A stretch of DNA of 64,000 nucleotides, from the NCBI GenBank assembly GCA_009192285.1, contig CM018606.1, positions 2,160,081-2,224,080 on the forward strand, read 5' to 3'. Shown here in pieces: positions 10,020-24,013 of this stretch; the first letter of the stretch is position 1, and every line of letters starts with the position of its first letter. Origin of the DNA: Morchella semilibera (taxonomy: Eukaryota > Ascomycota > Pezizomycetes > Pezizales > Morchellaceae). A model generated the notes under the pieces. That model searched no databases and was not told where the DNA came from. It saw nothing but the letters and a program-made list of their open reading frames with translations. Both the position numbers and the translations under genes were made by a program.

Positions 10020-12192
10020 GATGGGCGAGGTGGTGGGTTGGTGAAGTTGAGGTTTGAAGTTATTCTTCTTTTTAGTTGCAATATGGCGGGGTTGTTAGTG
10101 GGGTGTGGGAAGTGGTTAGGGCCCCAGACACTTGGCGCATGATGATCATTGACAGTGAGACTTGGTCTTCGGGCTGGTTCATAACGCGCAGGAGGAGATA
10201 TAATATTCCGATTGGAGGGAGGGTTCCACTAAAGACCGGATTATTGCTATAATTGCATGTACATATAGTGCAAAATAATATTAACATTGCCAGAAACGAG
10301 TTGTGGAGAGAACCTTATCGACTTCAATATTAGATACCAGGACCCAAATATTGCGGCATTAATTTCCGAGTCCTAGTACGAGGGTGGAGGGAAAATGCAT
10401 CTGCAACCCAAACGGGTGTGGCTGGTAGTGCGGGATCTCATCATGTTTGAAGAGCTGCCGGATCAGCGTCGATGATAAGAAAGATCTTATATGTGCCAGA
10501 TTGTACGCAAAAGGTATGAATTAATGAAGAACCCCTTTGACAAAAGGGAGAACACCACTCCCATCCAGGCGGAGATATATACTTTCTAATTGCTTCCCGG
10601 CCGGATATACTATAATATAACAGTATCTTAGCTGTTTCTTTCTCTGTTAGAAATTATAGTATGGAATATGATTTTCTGGCCGTCTCTCAACAACTGAGAG
10701 TTGAATACAAATGCTCGAGATACTTACTCACACAATCCTGTTCGTTATTTCGTGTAGGTACACCCCAGCAGGTACGCGGCCAGGCGCGTATGTATGTGCA
10801 CACAATATGGTTCCATTCACCCTGAAAAGATTGCTCTCCCGTATACAGGGGCGCATCAGGGCGTATCGAGGCACATGAACTAAACGTATGGCTTTTTTTC
10901 AACTGATAACGAGACTGCCACGACACTTTGTCGATCCTGTTTGATATACCACTTTGTAGCATCTTACTCAGGTCTCTCCGTGTGTCTCCCAACCAGTCGA
11001 ACCACCTTTTCGTCCCGTTATGCCCCCCCGGCCAGATCATGTCACATCAGCTAGAAATAGTTTTCGTAAAGAATGGTCTAATAACAAGTATCTAGTCTTC
11101 AACCGAGAGCTAAACACAATCCGGCTTCAAAAGAATACCATTAATCCGAGCATGCGATGAGGGGGGGTGGGTATGAGTTTGTCGCACTTGTGGTCTGCGA
11201 AACCTCATGTCTGCAGTACTACTCCTTCCCTCCGGCTCCGGATCCCGGTTCGGAAGGGAAGCCACAATACGCATCAACCCACCCTTGAGTAAGCAGGTGG
11301 GCCCTTTTGATTTGTTTGAGCAGTACACGAAACTGGGGAAATGGGGATGGAGATGCATTCATTCTATTTCACATCTCGTCATTGGCGATTAGTTATCGCT
11401 TCCTTGCGTAATCGTGTCTTACACCTTAGTGACACTTACAAATGTGCATTTTACGTGTGTGCTTGACTGTTCAGTCTCAAGGCCCCAGCCAGCCCAGCCC
11501 AGTCTAGTATTAACGCTCTCCACGTTGTCAATTAAGCAGGTAAGTACATGTAGTAATAAGTGGAATTGTGGGAGCTCGAGTTTGATGGTTGCCTTCGAAT
11601 CGGCCATCCATGGTTGGGAACGGTTGGGAACGTAATGGTGGGTGGATGGCCTTAGAAAACACGCCCTATCGATTGGCCGCAGCCAATCGGCGGGTTATGA
11701 CCGATGGCATCATCTGCATTGGAGACACACAAACATCTCATCTGCTGCCTTCTCACGTACTTTAGGAACCTCTACATATAGTATTTCTAAGCATGTCTCT
11801 CCACCCACTCCACTCCCACTCTACTCCACCATCCACCACCATCCACATCATCCTCGTCCACTACACTACGTGACTATCGTGGGTTTAGAATTCTGCCTCA
11901 AACATCTCAATATCCGATCCAAGATTTCTAATTCTTGGATCCTCTCCGAACTCTGAACCCCAGACAGACCCACCACCTACATACATACGCCGTTCTGTTT
12001 CACCTCGTTAATCGAAATTAACTAGGTTTGAACTCTAAATCCACATTATCCTCCCTCGCTCTACCCTCCGAATACCTACATACTCCTATCTAGCTTCTCT
12101 CGTTTCTATAGATATCCCCCTGCTAACAATCCATATAGCTACATTGTAAGCACTACAAGCAGGCCAAACCCTCAAACAACCAATTCCCCGAA
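10020..12192. other. Intergenic region upstream of Cns1 and b561 (divergent)
   Basis: No gene supported. This is the shared upstream region of Cns1 (-) and cytochrome b561 (+). The sequence is mixed, with a TACATGTA palindrome at 11545 and CCAC/CATC-rich text near 11800-11870. The largest open frame (117 codons, 10687-11040, minus) has no recognisable domain. Confidence 0.55.
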
Positions 12193-13536
12193 ATGAGTAC
12201 GTCTCCCCCCCACCTTTCGGTCTACTCCTGGCCCCACTAACTCCTCTGCAACAGCCTCTACAGACCGGTCCGGCTCGGCCGCAACAACAGAACAGGAACC
12301 CCTGCTCGGGCGTCCTGGGGACGTAGCGCAGGGCGAGGATGGGTCACTATTCCATAACTTGATCACTGGTATGCTATGCATAGTCCCCACACTCCCCTCC
12401 GGGGAAAAGAGAAAACGAAACTGATAAACAACAATCATAGGCACTGCACCCCTTGCCCAGATCGGCGGTGTAATGGTAAGCACTCCTAAGCACCTAGATG
12501 TGGGATAGCAGTTGATTTTGATTATGTCTAACTCGTCTTCTACTCCACAGCTCATCGCGACAGTCTGGGGCGCAGTGCTCACATCCAAGTGGATTGTGTT
12601 TGCCCTGCATCCACTTCTCAACTCTGTACGCACCCCTTCCCCTCCACCCCGCTGGCCACCAAAAAGCTAACCTAGTGTAACTCAATCTCCCAGCTCGGCG
12701 TCCTCCTCTCCCTGCAAGCAATCCTCATCCTCCAACCCACTCACACGCCGGCTCAGAAGCGCAGAGTCAGTTCCCCGCCCCACCCCGCCTACCCTAATAC
12801 CCCTAATACTAACGGACGACCTGTAGGGCACCATCGCGCACGCTGTCCTCAATGGGCTCGCCGTGGTAAGCTTCTTTACCGCGCTTGGCGTTGTCATCTG
12901 GCACAAGCAGCACACTGGGCGTAAGTTTTAACGAGAGAAGGGGAGGAAGGTAGAGAGCTTCCAGGTCAGAGGATTCAAGCTAACGCCCCCCGATCTACAG
13001 TACCGCACTTTGAGTCAACCCACGCCTATGTCGGAATCGTCATCTACTCACTCCTCTTCATCCAGGGTAATTACTAGCTCCCTCTCTCGTATTCATACAT
13101 ATATAATAAATAGACTAACACTAACTCTAAATATAGCATTAATTGGATTTACGCAATACTGGGTGCCAAGTCTCTATGGGGGTGTGGATAATGCGAAAGC
13201 AATTGTTCGTAGTACATGGTGGGAGGTGTATGAAGATTGAGGATATGTGGGCTAATGCTTTTGACTGATTATTAGTACAAGTACCATCGCGTGTCCGGCT
13301 ATGTCATCCTGTTGATGTATCTGGTCAATGTCATCCTGGCAAGCAAGTTGAGATATAGTGAGAAGTTTATCCATCTCAAGCCTTGGGGCGTGGTGGTTGC
13401 GGGGGTGCTGGTTATAGCTGGTGAGTTTGATCTTTGGGGAGCTGGGAGTTGGGGAGTGGGCGGCTAACAACTTCATGTACCGGGGATAGGAACGTACCCA
13501 AGGATCAAGAAGCAGAAGATCCAAATCTTCGGATAG
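12193..13536 (+). CDS. Cytochrome b561 family transmembrane electron carrier
   Basis: Six-helix membrane protein carrying two haem b groups; the family moves electrons across membranes, often from ascorbate to ferric chelates or monodehydroascorbate. The model has ten exons: 12193-12196, 12255-12368, 12441-12475, 12551-12625, 12694-12765, 12827-12920, 13001-13066, 13137-13204, 13276-13420 and 13490-13536. It gives 239 aa with all phases consistent. Helices: AQIGGVMLIATVWGAVL, GVLLSLQAILIL, HAVLNGLAVVSFFTALGVV, AYVGIVIYSLLFIQAL, VSGYVILLMYLVNVIL and GVVVAGVLVIAG. Candidate haem histidines sit in ALHPLL, IAHAVL, STHAYVG and YKYHRVSG. There is no DOMON domain or signal peptide. The first exon carries only ATG plus one base. 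Donor GTTCGT of intron 8 is weak, but AKAI-YKYHRVSGY fits the family. Confidence 0.88.
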
Positions 13537-16500
13537 TTGGTTTAGCACGGTGATGTGTGTATTTCAAGGACCTTTTTTTTCTTTCGCGGGTTTTTTTGCT
13601 TTTTTTTTCGCAGGTTTTATGGAATAACTAGCTATGCTTGGGAACGGTCCTTTGTTTGTCTAACTACCAGGATCTTTATTCAGAGCTCTATGATTAACGT
13701 AGTCTCTCTGTTTTCGGTGCTCCGCGTCTTTTTCTTTTTTTTTTTTGCTCATTTGCACTCTTATACGACGCGTGATAACCCATGTCCGAAATGATTTCTT
13801 TTTCTCTCTCTCCTTTCTATGAGATCTATTTTTTGTTTTTCTTTCTCGGTTCAAAGTAGGAGGTAACTCCAAGGCGGGAATGAAACAATCTTTTCCTTAC
13901 TGAACGATCCGACCTGTCTTGCATGCCCAACGACCGACACGATCCTAAACCTGAACCTGATTCCGAGCTTGGACTCGACGTATAATAATATACTACTCTT
14001 ATACATGTATGTACTCTTATATGTATTTGAGATGTCATGTCCCACCCACCACACCGAGTCAAACAATACATGTATGTTCCAGTCCCATGGACTGATTCTG
14101 GAACACTGTATCGTAATCATTAATATTCTAGAAGTCCGAAGCTAAGCTCGGACACTCTGCCCGCGAGTTAAACCTACCAATCTCGGCTGGTACCCAGAAA
14201 AAAAATAGAAACAGAAACAGAAGAAACAGTTCTCGGGTCGGGGTCCCAGCCGTAAAAGATGGTTTCTAGATGTAAGCGAGGCAAAAAAAAGAAAAGAAAC
14301 ACTGGGAGTGTGTCCCAGATCAGGGGGTTGCTTTTGGGACAGCTGAACTGTCGGTCGGGATGGTTTGGGCCCCTTATTGTGTACCGGCCGGGATGAGTGA
14401 TCCGCCGTGACGGACTGTGGTGACCAATCGGCGGTCTCCGGGGATTCGGGTTCTCGGGGCGTGGCAGGGAAGTTGGAGTGGCGAGAAACAAACATACATG
14501 TAAGTTACATGTATGTAGGGTAGGTACATGGGCGGGCGAAACATGTGTAAGGCAATAAACAGTTTTGGCGCACAGCCGATCGGTCGGTCGGTCGGTCGGT
14601 CGGCGCTCTGTCAGTCGGCAGGTCGGCCGGTAGGGTGGTGTGGATCCCCCACGTCCCCGGGGAGAGGCACCGAACATTACTCCCCTGATCCTGGATTTCC
14701 CTTCCTTCCTCCTGTCTTCCTTTGGGTTGTTCCGGGGGTTCGCTGCCATACAGAGACAGGTTCTACAGAGACAGTCGAAATAGGAATTCCGGGACCTGTT
14801 AAGGGTGGCCCGTCACGGTGAATCACTCATGTTCCAGACAACCAAGGAGCATCAGTCGGGTAGGTAGTAGTATAGTATCTATCTACATATGTTTTACTGT
14901 CTTCCTTGATCCTGGATCTGTCTTCCTTTTAAGCTGCCCCGCCCCGGGAGTCCGATGTGGGGGAGAGGGAGTGGGGGGGGGGTACGGAGGAAGGTCGCGG
15001 CAGGCGGGTCGGTAGATATGTAGGTAGGGAGAGTACCGTGTAGCCAATTCCGGGAATTCGCGCTTTGTCGTAGGAGGACCACATCAACTGATTGGCCCTG
15101 GGTAGAAAACACGATTTCATAATAGAGCTACATTCCAGTAGTTAATATCCGACAGACAGTCTATCGAGCGTGACTGTTGGTGATGCCCACACCGTGACAC
15201 GCGGGATCTGAGTCGCGAGTGTTATGTTTAGTTTGAAATGATTGATAGCCGATAGCACATCATAATCATAATCAAAATCATAATCACACCCAGGGACCCC
15301 CGGTTCACGTTGTGAGATCGATCATGGCTTATCACTCACCAACCTCACCTCACTCTATTTCGCTGCTGCCGCGCAGGCCTGAATGTGGTCCATCCTCCGT
15401 ATATCTTGTTAGTCAGTTGGTCGGTTGGTAATAACCAAGATCCAAATGTTTCTGTTGTGGCTGTTTTCCCGCGCTTGATTGGCCGACACAAGCGCGCGTC
15501 ATTGGTATTGATGCAGATCTGCGTGTTGGTTGTCCTGCTCTGCTCGATCGATACCGGCTGAAGTGAGGATTGTGATCGTGAGCAGTGCGACTAAGTTAAG
15601 CTTTCCAGTGGCTGGCGTGCGTGATAAAGATCGACATAGGTGGGCGTCATGAGGACATGTCGGTGTTGATGTTTTTTCTCACTCCCAACACCACAGCCCA
15701 GGCCCTATCATCAACCAACGTCATCAATCTAGAGTATGTATCTCTAAAAAAATATATACCCAGCGAGGAATACAGGCCCGACTGTGTAACCCGTGAGCGT
15801 GGTCTAGAACGCTGGATATACCTTTGTGTATATCGGAATTGCTATGTGACGGCGCGGATTGGTGGTGGAGAAGGAGGGGAAGGGACCTGCATGTCTTGAT
15901 GAGTGCATATGATCATTGATGGGTACATCAGGAAATGACAAGATACATCTCCTCTCCCCCTCTCTCTTTCATAAATCCATGTTGGGTATGTAGAGAGTAC
16001 CTGGATGAGCTGAAGAGAAGGGGGAAAAAAGTATTCAACTCGATCGATGGTATTAAAGACGTCGAAACAAAGTGTGGCTAATGCTAAGTGATAACTTGAG
16101 CTACTGTTGTTCCTCGTGGCGGCGCCTGGATGGCTGCGGTTACTAGATGTGGAACCAGCGGGGGATGGAGGCGTGGTGGCTTGGCGAATTGTTTCATCCT
16201 GTCTTAAGTTTTCTGTAGAGGGGTCAATTGGCCAATAAAGACCCACAGAGTCTGTAGATGATATCCGATCCGCCCAGGAAATTAATCTCTCGACGCGGAT
16301 CATAATTGATCCCTTTATGTAGGGTCCATTCCTCAGTTACTCTCCTATTACACAGCAGTAGGTGTAGTAGACTCGTAGAGTAACTGACTGTCATGTACTG
16401 TCACGCTCCCCCATGGCCAGTGGACGGGTAAGATGCCGATACATAGATTCTACACATGTAGGTACCTCTGCCTACCAAAAGTCGGGTCGCTTCTCACGGC

Positions 16501-18546
16501 CGGCTGCCCGAACCATCCTCCCATTCTACCTCGGTTCCGGCCCCTTTAAATTTTCCCACCGCCATTTTAGGGTAAGGGCACTTGCATGTTATCCTGCCGT
16601 ATTGTGTAGAGTATCCTTAGAGGGGAAAACTAGAGAAAAAGCTTTCCTCCTAGTAAATGACGTTCTGCCTGCCTGCGCTACAGCTTCTCTACATGTACCT
16701 ACATGTACTCCAAAGAAAGCCGATGGTTGTGCACGAGCTGTCCATCTGTCATCGGCCATATTACCATGTGGCATCCTAGTAAAGTGCGTAATATTGGGAC
16801 TGTGTGCTGTTGGTGAACGGACTTTCTGACACTCGTGGGTGGTGATCTCGGAAGAAGAGGGTTGTTGTATGTAGTGGGGGTGGACTTCGGCATTCGAATC
16901 TCTCTCTACCTAGGCAGGTTGAATTATGTAGGTACAACTGTATGCAATTAACGGTTCTTGGTTCCATCTGGGCGCGCCCCACCTCCCAGCACTTCTAGAG
17001 TACATGTATGCAGGCTTCCTTCTTTTTTTTTTTTCTTCCCCCCCCCCTGACTAGAAGGTGGTTGCCAATGACAGCAGCGCTAGGTGTTTGAGGCGCAGAA
17101 GAGGCACTTTCGAGAGAGAGAGAGAGATGGGTACGGGAGACGATCTTTTAATAGACGCTCATATAGATATATCCCTATGCACACAATATATTTATTAACG
17201 AGTACACCAACAAAAAGCGGGAAAGACAATAGGGCACGCTTCTTCTTCTTCTAGTTCTCCTACCTAGAGAATATGTGATGTGCGCTTAGCTTAGGGTCCG
17301 CCCCCCCCGTATTGTAGCTACTGCGTTTTTCCTTTTTCCCTTTTCCCTTTTTCTCTTTTCCCCCTCTCCAGCTAAGCTACACTAGCTAGCTAACTAGCTT
17401 CATTTTCGCGCGGGCCGCTCGCGGGGATAAGTGCGGGAGTCCAGGTATCCAAGTCCTTTTTAGCTAAGTACATGTAAGTACGTAGCTTATTCCCATGTGG
17501 CGTCCCTTCCTTCTTTTTTTCCCTCCCAAATCGGCATGTGGTCGGCGTCACGGGTGGTCACTCGGCCCCCACCACGGGCCACCGGCCAGATTGGATTGGG
17601 AATCGACGGCGTATCGTTTTTGCGCGGCGCAGATGTTCTTTACTTCCCCCCCCCCCCCTCTCGTTGAAAAAAAAAAAAAGACCCAGAACCAAAACCAAAA
17701 CCAAAACCCGGGGTATGTGTCACTCACTGGAAGCGAGGGGGGAGGGGACCGATGGGTGAAAGAGATCTTTGCATAAGCTGTGCCATTTTCCGGATCGGAG
17801 GTACAAGACACGGCGTTTGCCGGCGCTCAAACGGCCTGTGCTGATTTTTCAAGACTCCGTAGAGTTAGAGTACTGACCTGATTGCTTGTTTACCGGGAGT
17901 CTCCAAGATTTGGGGGGGAGGGCGCTGTCGATTGGGTTAGAGGGTTTTCAGTGCGCCATATATACATACGTACATACATATGTGGAAATGGTTGGATTGG
18001 ACTGGACTGGCTGGGCCCTGGGCTGGGCTGGCCACGAGGGCGCAAGGGCCGCGTCGAGCGAGCGCAAGATGTCGTCAGATAGATTAATAGAACAGGATTT
18101 TTTTGCTTTTCTTTTCAAGTACTCTAGAAGAAAGGTTGGATATATACAGTGAAGAAATAGAAGCGTGAAGTAAATTGAGCAAAGACATAGGAAACATTAA
18201 AGCAGTAGCCCGGGTGGATCGGTGGATCGATCCAGGTCGTCCCCGGGATGTGCTCGAGATCGCACAATACAGAGTAGATATACGCATTAGAAGAAAGAAA
18301 AAAAAAGTGTCCCCCAAGCCATCAGCGGTTAATCGTAAGCCCCAGTATCGCCGTCAAATCAGTGGTAAGTAAAAATAAAAAATGATAACCACACCAAAAG
18401 AATAGAGTACACAGTCCAACAAATGAAAACGAGTAACCCAGAAAAAAAAAAGACCCAACCCAACCAAACCTAATAACAACACATCTGGTAGAGGAAGAAG
18501 AAGCGGTACCCGCCATCAATCCTCCCTCATTCTAATTGGTCCCCTT
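13537..18546. other. 5-kb gene-free region
   Basis: No gene supported between convergent b561 and the Pth11-like gene. Holds T-rich sequence (13560-13850), a CGGT array (14581-14603), GA repeat (about 17117-17129), an AACCAA-type array (about 17685-17706), poly-C/poly-A runs (17645-17680) and seven or more TACATGTA palindromes between 14002 and 17476. Open frames up to 191 codons are driven by simple sequence and lack domains. Confidence 0.6.
14581..14603. repeat. (CGGT)n microsatellite
   Basis: Between five and six uninterrupted CGGT units, embedded in further CGGC/CGGT-like words up to about 14630. Confidence 0.9.
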
Positions 18547-20017
18547 CTAGTTCCCCTTCGACTGTCCCGAAATTTGACTTTCCAGATCCTTATCCCCAGC
18601 GCTGTGCGTGCTATGACTCTCATCCACCACCACTGCCGTTGTCCTCACGATCATTCCGTCGGGGATGATGATATGCTCCTGACTCCCGCTCATAGAACCC
18701 AGCTGCGTATGTCCGCATGTGACAGTCGTGTTCATAGCCCCATTCTTCATGCGGTCCATTGAGTAAGAGCGATCGCTGTAGCCCTTCTTGAAGCGCGAGC
18801 CCGCCGCTACGTTGATTCCACCGCTGACCCCTCCGCTCTGGTCGTGACCGCTATATCCGCTCCCAAGCAAGCGTGGGAAGTACTCCTTGACGAGGATCTT
18901 GAAGGATGGGATGGAGGCTGCGAGGATCCCGATGTTGATTTCGATCACGGACCAGTACATGGGCTCTGCAATCACCCAGCTGGGGTCGGCATCTGTCAAC
19001 ATGGGGGCGACGTAGGTGATACGAATGATGGAGGAGATACAGGCACTGTCGGTCGTTAGTCTAACGTTTCTCTATAAAAACCATTATATATATCGAGTGC
19101 ACTCACAATCCACCAAGACCAAGGATCGTCACGAGACCGATCTTTTGACGCCTTGGAAGCTGCAGCCTCCACAGCATGGGCATGGGCAGCGTGTAGGTGA
19201 GGAAGTCGGTGAGGATGTTAAGCGCGGCATTAGCAAGGTAGAAGGCATTGATGTTGATGCAGCGGCCGCCGGGAAGTGTGCGGTCCCACAAGAACTTTAT
19301 GGGCGTGCACTGGAAGATACAGGAGCAGACGTTGGCGGTGGCCTGCGAGGCTACGACGAACATCATGAACAGTGCAATGCGGCGGAAGGTCAGTGAGGGT
19401 GTCAGACGCAGGTAAAGGGCCAGCGCTGAGGTCTTGATAAACCCGAGACAGGCATTATAGAACATAGAGGAGGCCCAGACTATCTTTTGGATGTTAGTCG
19501 CGGTGTTTGGCTTTTGGCTTTGGGGAAGGACTCACTCGAGTGTAAGAGGGGAGATTCTCGAGGGGGATCTCAGTGAAGTGCTTTCCGAGACCTTTGTTGA
19601 CACTGAGAATAACGCATATAGAGAAGCCCCAGGAACATAACTGGATGGTTTATCAGTCATTGATATCTTAAAAAAAAGAAAAAAAAAGAGAAAGCATGAG
19701 ATTTTTGTTTGGCGGGAACTCACTGAGGCAAAGCAAATGAGAACTACAAATCGTTAGCATTTTTCTTTTCTTTATACTGAATATAATTTTGAATGAATTT
19801 GAAGGTAGAGATATATGTCTGCAAAGATAATTATATATAAAAGGAGGAGCTTACCATCATCCATCCCCATGGCACGAACAACCCATAACCTCGAAAACAT
19901 CCGCAGCCCAATAACAATAGCCGTTGTGACGATGAATATCGTGCATACTGTATTGACTATAGGTCCCTTTGATTCGTTGCTGTAGTTGGGGTCGAGGTGC
20001 CCAGCTTCGTTGGCCAT
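18547..20017 (-). CDS. Pth11-like rhodopsin-fold integral membrane protein
   Basis: Fungal seven-helix protein of the rhodopsin-domain (Pth11-type) family, probably in the plasma membrane and possibly a G-protein-coupled sensor. Five exons: 20017-19855, 19743-19724, 19640-19536, 19483-19107 and 19045-18547, giving 387 aa. Family landmarks in order: an N-terminal helix TVCTIFIVTTAIVIGLRMFSR, then the MGMDDVLIC motif joined across intron 1, GLGKHF in the first extracellular loop, FYNACLGFIKTSALALYLRL, the CIFQCTPIKFLWD segment with GRCIN, and LTYTLPMPMLW, RRQKIGL and ACISSIIRI. No N-terminal CFEM cysteine cluster is present. The last about 115 residues form a polar cytoplasmic tail. Exon 2 is only 20 nt, but phases and motif support it. 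The ligand is unknown. Confidence 0.9.
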
Positions 20018-20385
20018 CGTCTATGATAAATATATGTTTTGCAACGGTCAGGTTGTATATGTTGACTGGCTGGCAGCTGTAATGCAAGAAAAGGTTGTTG
20101 ATGCCGGCCGCTTTTTTCCCTCCTCAAATTATATTTCAAGCCAGCATATGACTGACTAGAGATGTACTGCAAAGCTGGGTATCCACACTAATTTTCCCAG
20201 GGATTGATGTGGGTTGCCCGCTTGTTCTAATACTCTTTCTCGGTCGAGGTGCGGAGTACTTCTGTTGCTGACTCGGAAAGGTGTCTGCGCTATCTCGTTT
20301 CTCAGGACCTGTTCTTAAACGGAGGGGAGATTCTATATGTATGTAATTTGGCACCCTCCCCATGTCCCCCCCCCCTTCCCTGCAT

Positions 20386-20401
20386 ACACACACACACACA
20401 C
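20386..20401. repeat. (CA)n microsatellite
   Basis: Eight CA dinucleotides, just downstream of a nine-base poly-C run. Confidence 0.9.
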
Positions 20402-20732
20402 GAGGACGAATTGAATTGATAGGCAGTATGCGTCCCCTAACCATGTCTGTTCCATCCCATATAACCCAACTAACTGACTGTAACATAACTAACTTTGCAG
20501 GGCACTTTTTTTTTTCCCTCCCCCAATTGTACATACATTCACATGTACTTACCTTTGCCACTTCCTGCGACTGTATCAGGTTTTGTGAGGAGACGAATTT
20601 TGGCACTAGTGCTTGTCCCATTTCGTCTAGATAGGTTTGGCCAGAGCAAGATCGTGCCGTAATATTTACCCGTGCCCACTCTCCCCACTCTACGTACTCC
20701 CTTCCCTGTGCGTGGGCACTGCAGGTCAGGCA

Positions 20733-20760
20733 AGAGAGAGAGAGAGAGTGAGAGAGAGAG
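20733..20760. repeat. (GA)n microsatellite
   Basis: GA dinucleotides with a single T-containing interruption, followed within 30 bp by a poly-A run. Confidence 0.9.
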
Positions 20761-23700
20761 ACCGATTGAGCAAAAGAAAAAAAAAAAAGGTTATGTGTGA
20801 GACTTGAAAGGTATCTAGCTGCGTGTGGAGCAACGCGCTGATCCAGGCCCCGTTCAAAACTTCGCTTCAAGTATCCCAACCGCAACTTTGCAACCAGTAC
20901 GTTTTGGTTCCTGGGGGCCGATCCTAAACTCTTTCCTGTCGAAGGAAAGCGAAAAATACCGAGTGACCCATCTCAAGGGCTCGCGGGGGGTTTGGGTTTC
21001 TGTTGTTGTATGTTAAGTTGGTCTCTGATCTGATCTGGGCTAGAATCAACTGTAGTAATTCCGGCCTCATGAAGTTTAAATTTGTTCCGTTGAGCTAGAC
21101 TACTTCGTGAGCATGTTCCTACTCTTTAGTTTACAATGGTAGGGCAGTGGGGCTGGCGTCCTCTATGTGAATCATCATGAAATTTCCGTACATACGTGCG
21201 AGCGAGCGTGTCTGTCCTGTCCGACGCTGCTGATCAAGTTGAGCTGCTGGCTACAACGACGTCCGTCCATCCGTCTAGCTAGCCAACCAGCCAAATAGCC
21301 TAGGCTCAAGGTCAAACACCAAAGGAGAGTTGTTACCTTCCTCGGGGATTAATTGGTTACGCAAGGCACCAAACGAGATATGGATCTTTTTCCCTTCTAC
21401 CTACATGTAGGTTTCATGACCTACTGATCTTTACATTTTACATGAGTACACCCTGGAGAAGAAACACCCCTATACTTTCCTCCTATTCTAGAAGGGCCAA
21501 TTGCATGTTTCGAGTACCTTACAGAGACTGCCGGATCATGTCCGTATTCCCGGATATGTGGTCTTGTTGACAACAGAATATCCAGGTTCATCTCACAGGC
21601 CGTTGAGATGGGAAAATAACTTTTTGGGCCAGGGATGGTTCTGACCGGCAAGTAGGTACATAATGCAGTTCGTTAACAGATGGTGTAACAACGGTTAGTC
21701 GAAGAACTTCTGCTTGCTATGCTTGCTCCTGCATAAGTGGGCACCATGTACCATGCAGGTTCAACTTTGAAGAGGGAGAGCTCATCTCTCCTTGGCCATC
21801 TCAGCAAAATATGATTCTTGGCTTCGTGAAATCCAGTGCCAGTGCCAGTCTGCCCCACACTGCTGTAGGCTATCTAAAATGTAGAGAAGTCATGAATCCC
21901 TGCACATTGCTACATAGCCACATACTCCTTATATATTAAGAATGACAGATCTAGACGATCGTTCATGTCCGGTATATCTCCGGAGGATATCATCAAAACA
22001 GATGCTGCCAAAGAAGTTATAAGCAATGCACGTGCTAGAGACATAAACTTTGCCGAAGACTGGGGTCATCGCTTTCTCCAGTTTGCTGCAGGCTAGAATA
22101 AAGATCATCGGCACGGTGCGACTGGCTCTCAGACACAAATTGTTGTTACTTTCTTTCGTTCTTTCTAAGAGTAGAGCACGTACTGTCGATGACTGATCCC
22201 CGCCCGGTGTTCATAGTATGGTGTTGCGAAATTCTAATCATAGAAATGGGTATAGGAGAGACAGCTATAATTATTGGTCTGTGCAGAAACAGATTTCTAG
22301 GAAGCAAGGCGTTTGATAGCTACATGTACTTGAGCACTAGCTAGCTAACCAGTTGCAATGTAGCGGCTACATTGTAACCTCGCCGAAATATTCCTACCAT
22401 ACCCGATTCTCGGTGATCGACATATCAAAACCAGCCCAGCCGATGTCGTCTATCGGTGGAGAGTTCGTAAGGGTCAACTTTACACGCTCAACAAATCTAG
22501 ACGAGCTCGAGCTAGAGGAAGCGAGCGCATCAAGTCAATAGATAATTGGAAGACATGGTTAGAGAAAAGAAGCTTGTCCACGTGGCATAGAGGATCGACT
22601 ATAACCTTCGGATCCCCCGCAAAGAAAGAGTAACCCACCCCCGAACAACTTTAATGTTTTGTTGTGACTTTAATGTTGTGTTGGCAAACATATCTAGAAC
22701 AAAAACCCTCTGCAGATAAAGACTTTTTTTTGAAGTTGATGTCATGAAAAGATCGATCTAGGAGGCGCCATGAATTAGTGATCAATTTCTTTCTAGATTC
22801 CCCCTTTAAAGCACACATGACAAACGCCCGCTCCGAACCGCTGTCAGTCAGTTGTGGTATCCCAACGCCTTGCAGAAGACAAGTAACACAAGATCTAGAT
22901 CCTGACAGTAGCTTCCCCCGAACGTCTTCTAGCTACTTAGCTAGGTGATGAGATGGGTGTTTGCTCCAAATTGGAAGCAGACCGGAGGGAGAAATGGTTT
23001 TTGAGTTACTTAAAGGTGTACTCACCAGAAATTATAACTGGGCCATACACAAAGTATCCACCGGGGAAAAGAACCATCACGCCAACGCGAGCCTCCGAGA
23101 TCTTATCACTCAGCAGATCTAGAGATAGGTACCATCGAGTCCATCCAACTTGAAAGATGGTGATTCACAACAACCGATCAATCTCCGGTAGGTTTCCTTC
23201 GATACTCTCTAGACAGGGCGGCTGGGTCGAATACGAAAACAACCTCTCCGGTTTATTCTTAGTTCTGGACCTCAGGTGCTTATCAATATGCTGTATGAGC
23301 TTACGTTCAATTGCAAGCAGCTTGAGCTCGAATTTATGATAATATCTACACTTTGACGAGTGTGGTAGGAAGTGAAAGATCCGAAGCCCTAAGTACATGT
23401 AATCATGTCTCATGTACGCCCAATATTCGCGCATTGTTCTGAGGAAAAATCACCGCCTCCGAGACACCTCAACCGAGCTAATTTGCTAGAGAAAAGGGGC
23501 GTTTCTCTAGACTGTTTCTTTGCTCGCTTGGCGCACGCTAGTATCCTAACGGGAGCGGATCGACCCGTTTTCGACATCCTCACTAGGATTGGGCGTGACG
23601 CGTCACGCTTGACTTACACGCTAAAATGAGGGATTGATATTTTCGGTGTTTGCTGCAGGGAGTACCTACCCTCTATGTAAGGTTCTCCTTGAATTGAATT

Positions 23701-24013
23701 TTTAGAGTAGGAGTTTATCATAACCGAGGCAAAGTTAAACTGTTGCATAAAGCTCTCGGTTGGGTTTTATTATTCGGATGAACCATTGATTTGGTAGGTA
23801 CATGGAGTACATGTTTAAGTATTCAGAATGTCTATCGATCGGTGATCATCACATAACTTATACTCTAGCTAGGCCTCCCCCACAATTCCCGAATCCCCGA
23901 GATTCAAGTCACAATAACCAGGTATGTACCAATAACCTTTTTCGGATGGGTATACTTATATTTAAGGAAGTTCCGAAATCTTGGCATTTCCAAGGTTTTC
24001 CCGTCTGTGAGGA

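Noticed and set aside
14142-14749. Minus-strand frames of 117 and 191 codons
   Set aside because: They translate the CGGT array and A-rich sequence; composition is Pro/Thr/Arg repeats with no family match.
16413-16829. 138-codon ATG frame, plus strand
   Set aside because: No domain, signal peptide or splice partner; a frame of this length is expected by chance in several kb of moderately GC-rich DNA.
20136-20885. 249-codon minus-strand frame upstream of the Pth11-like gene
   Set aside because: Contains translated CA and GA microsatellites and poly-A; no recognisable domain, and it lies in a promoter region.
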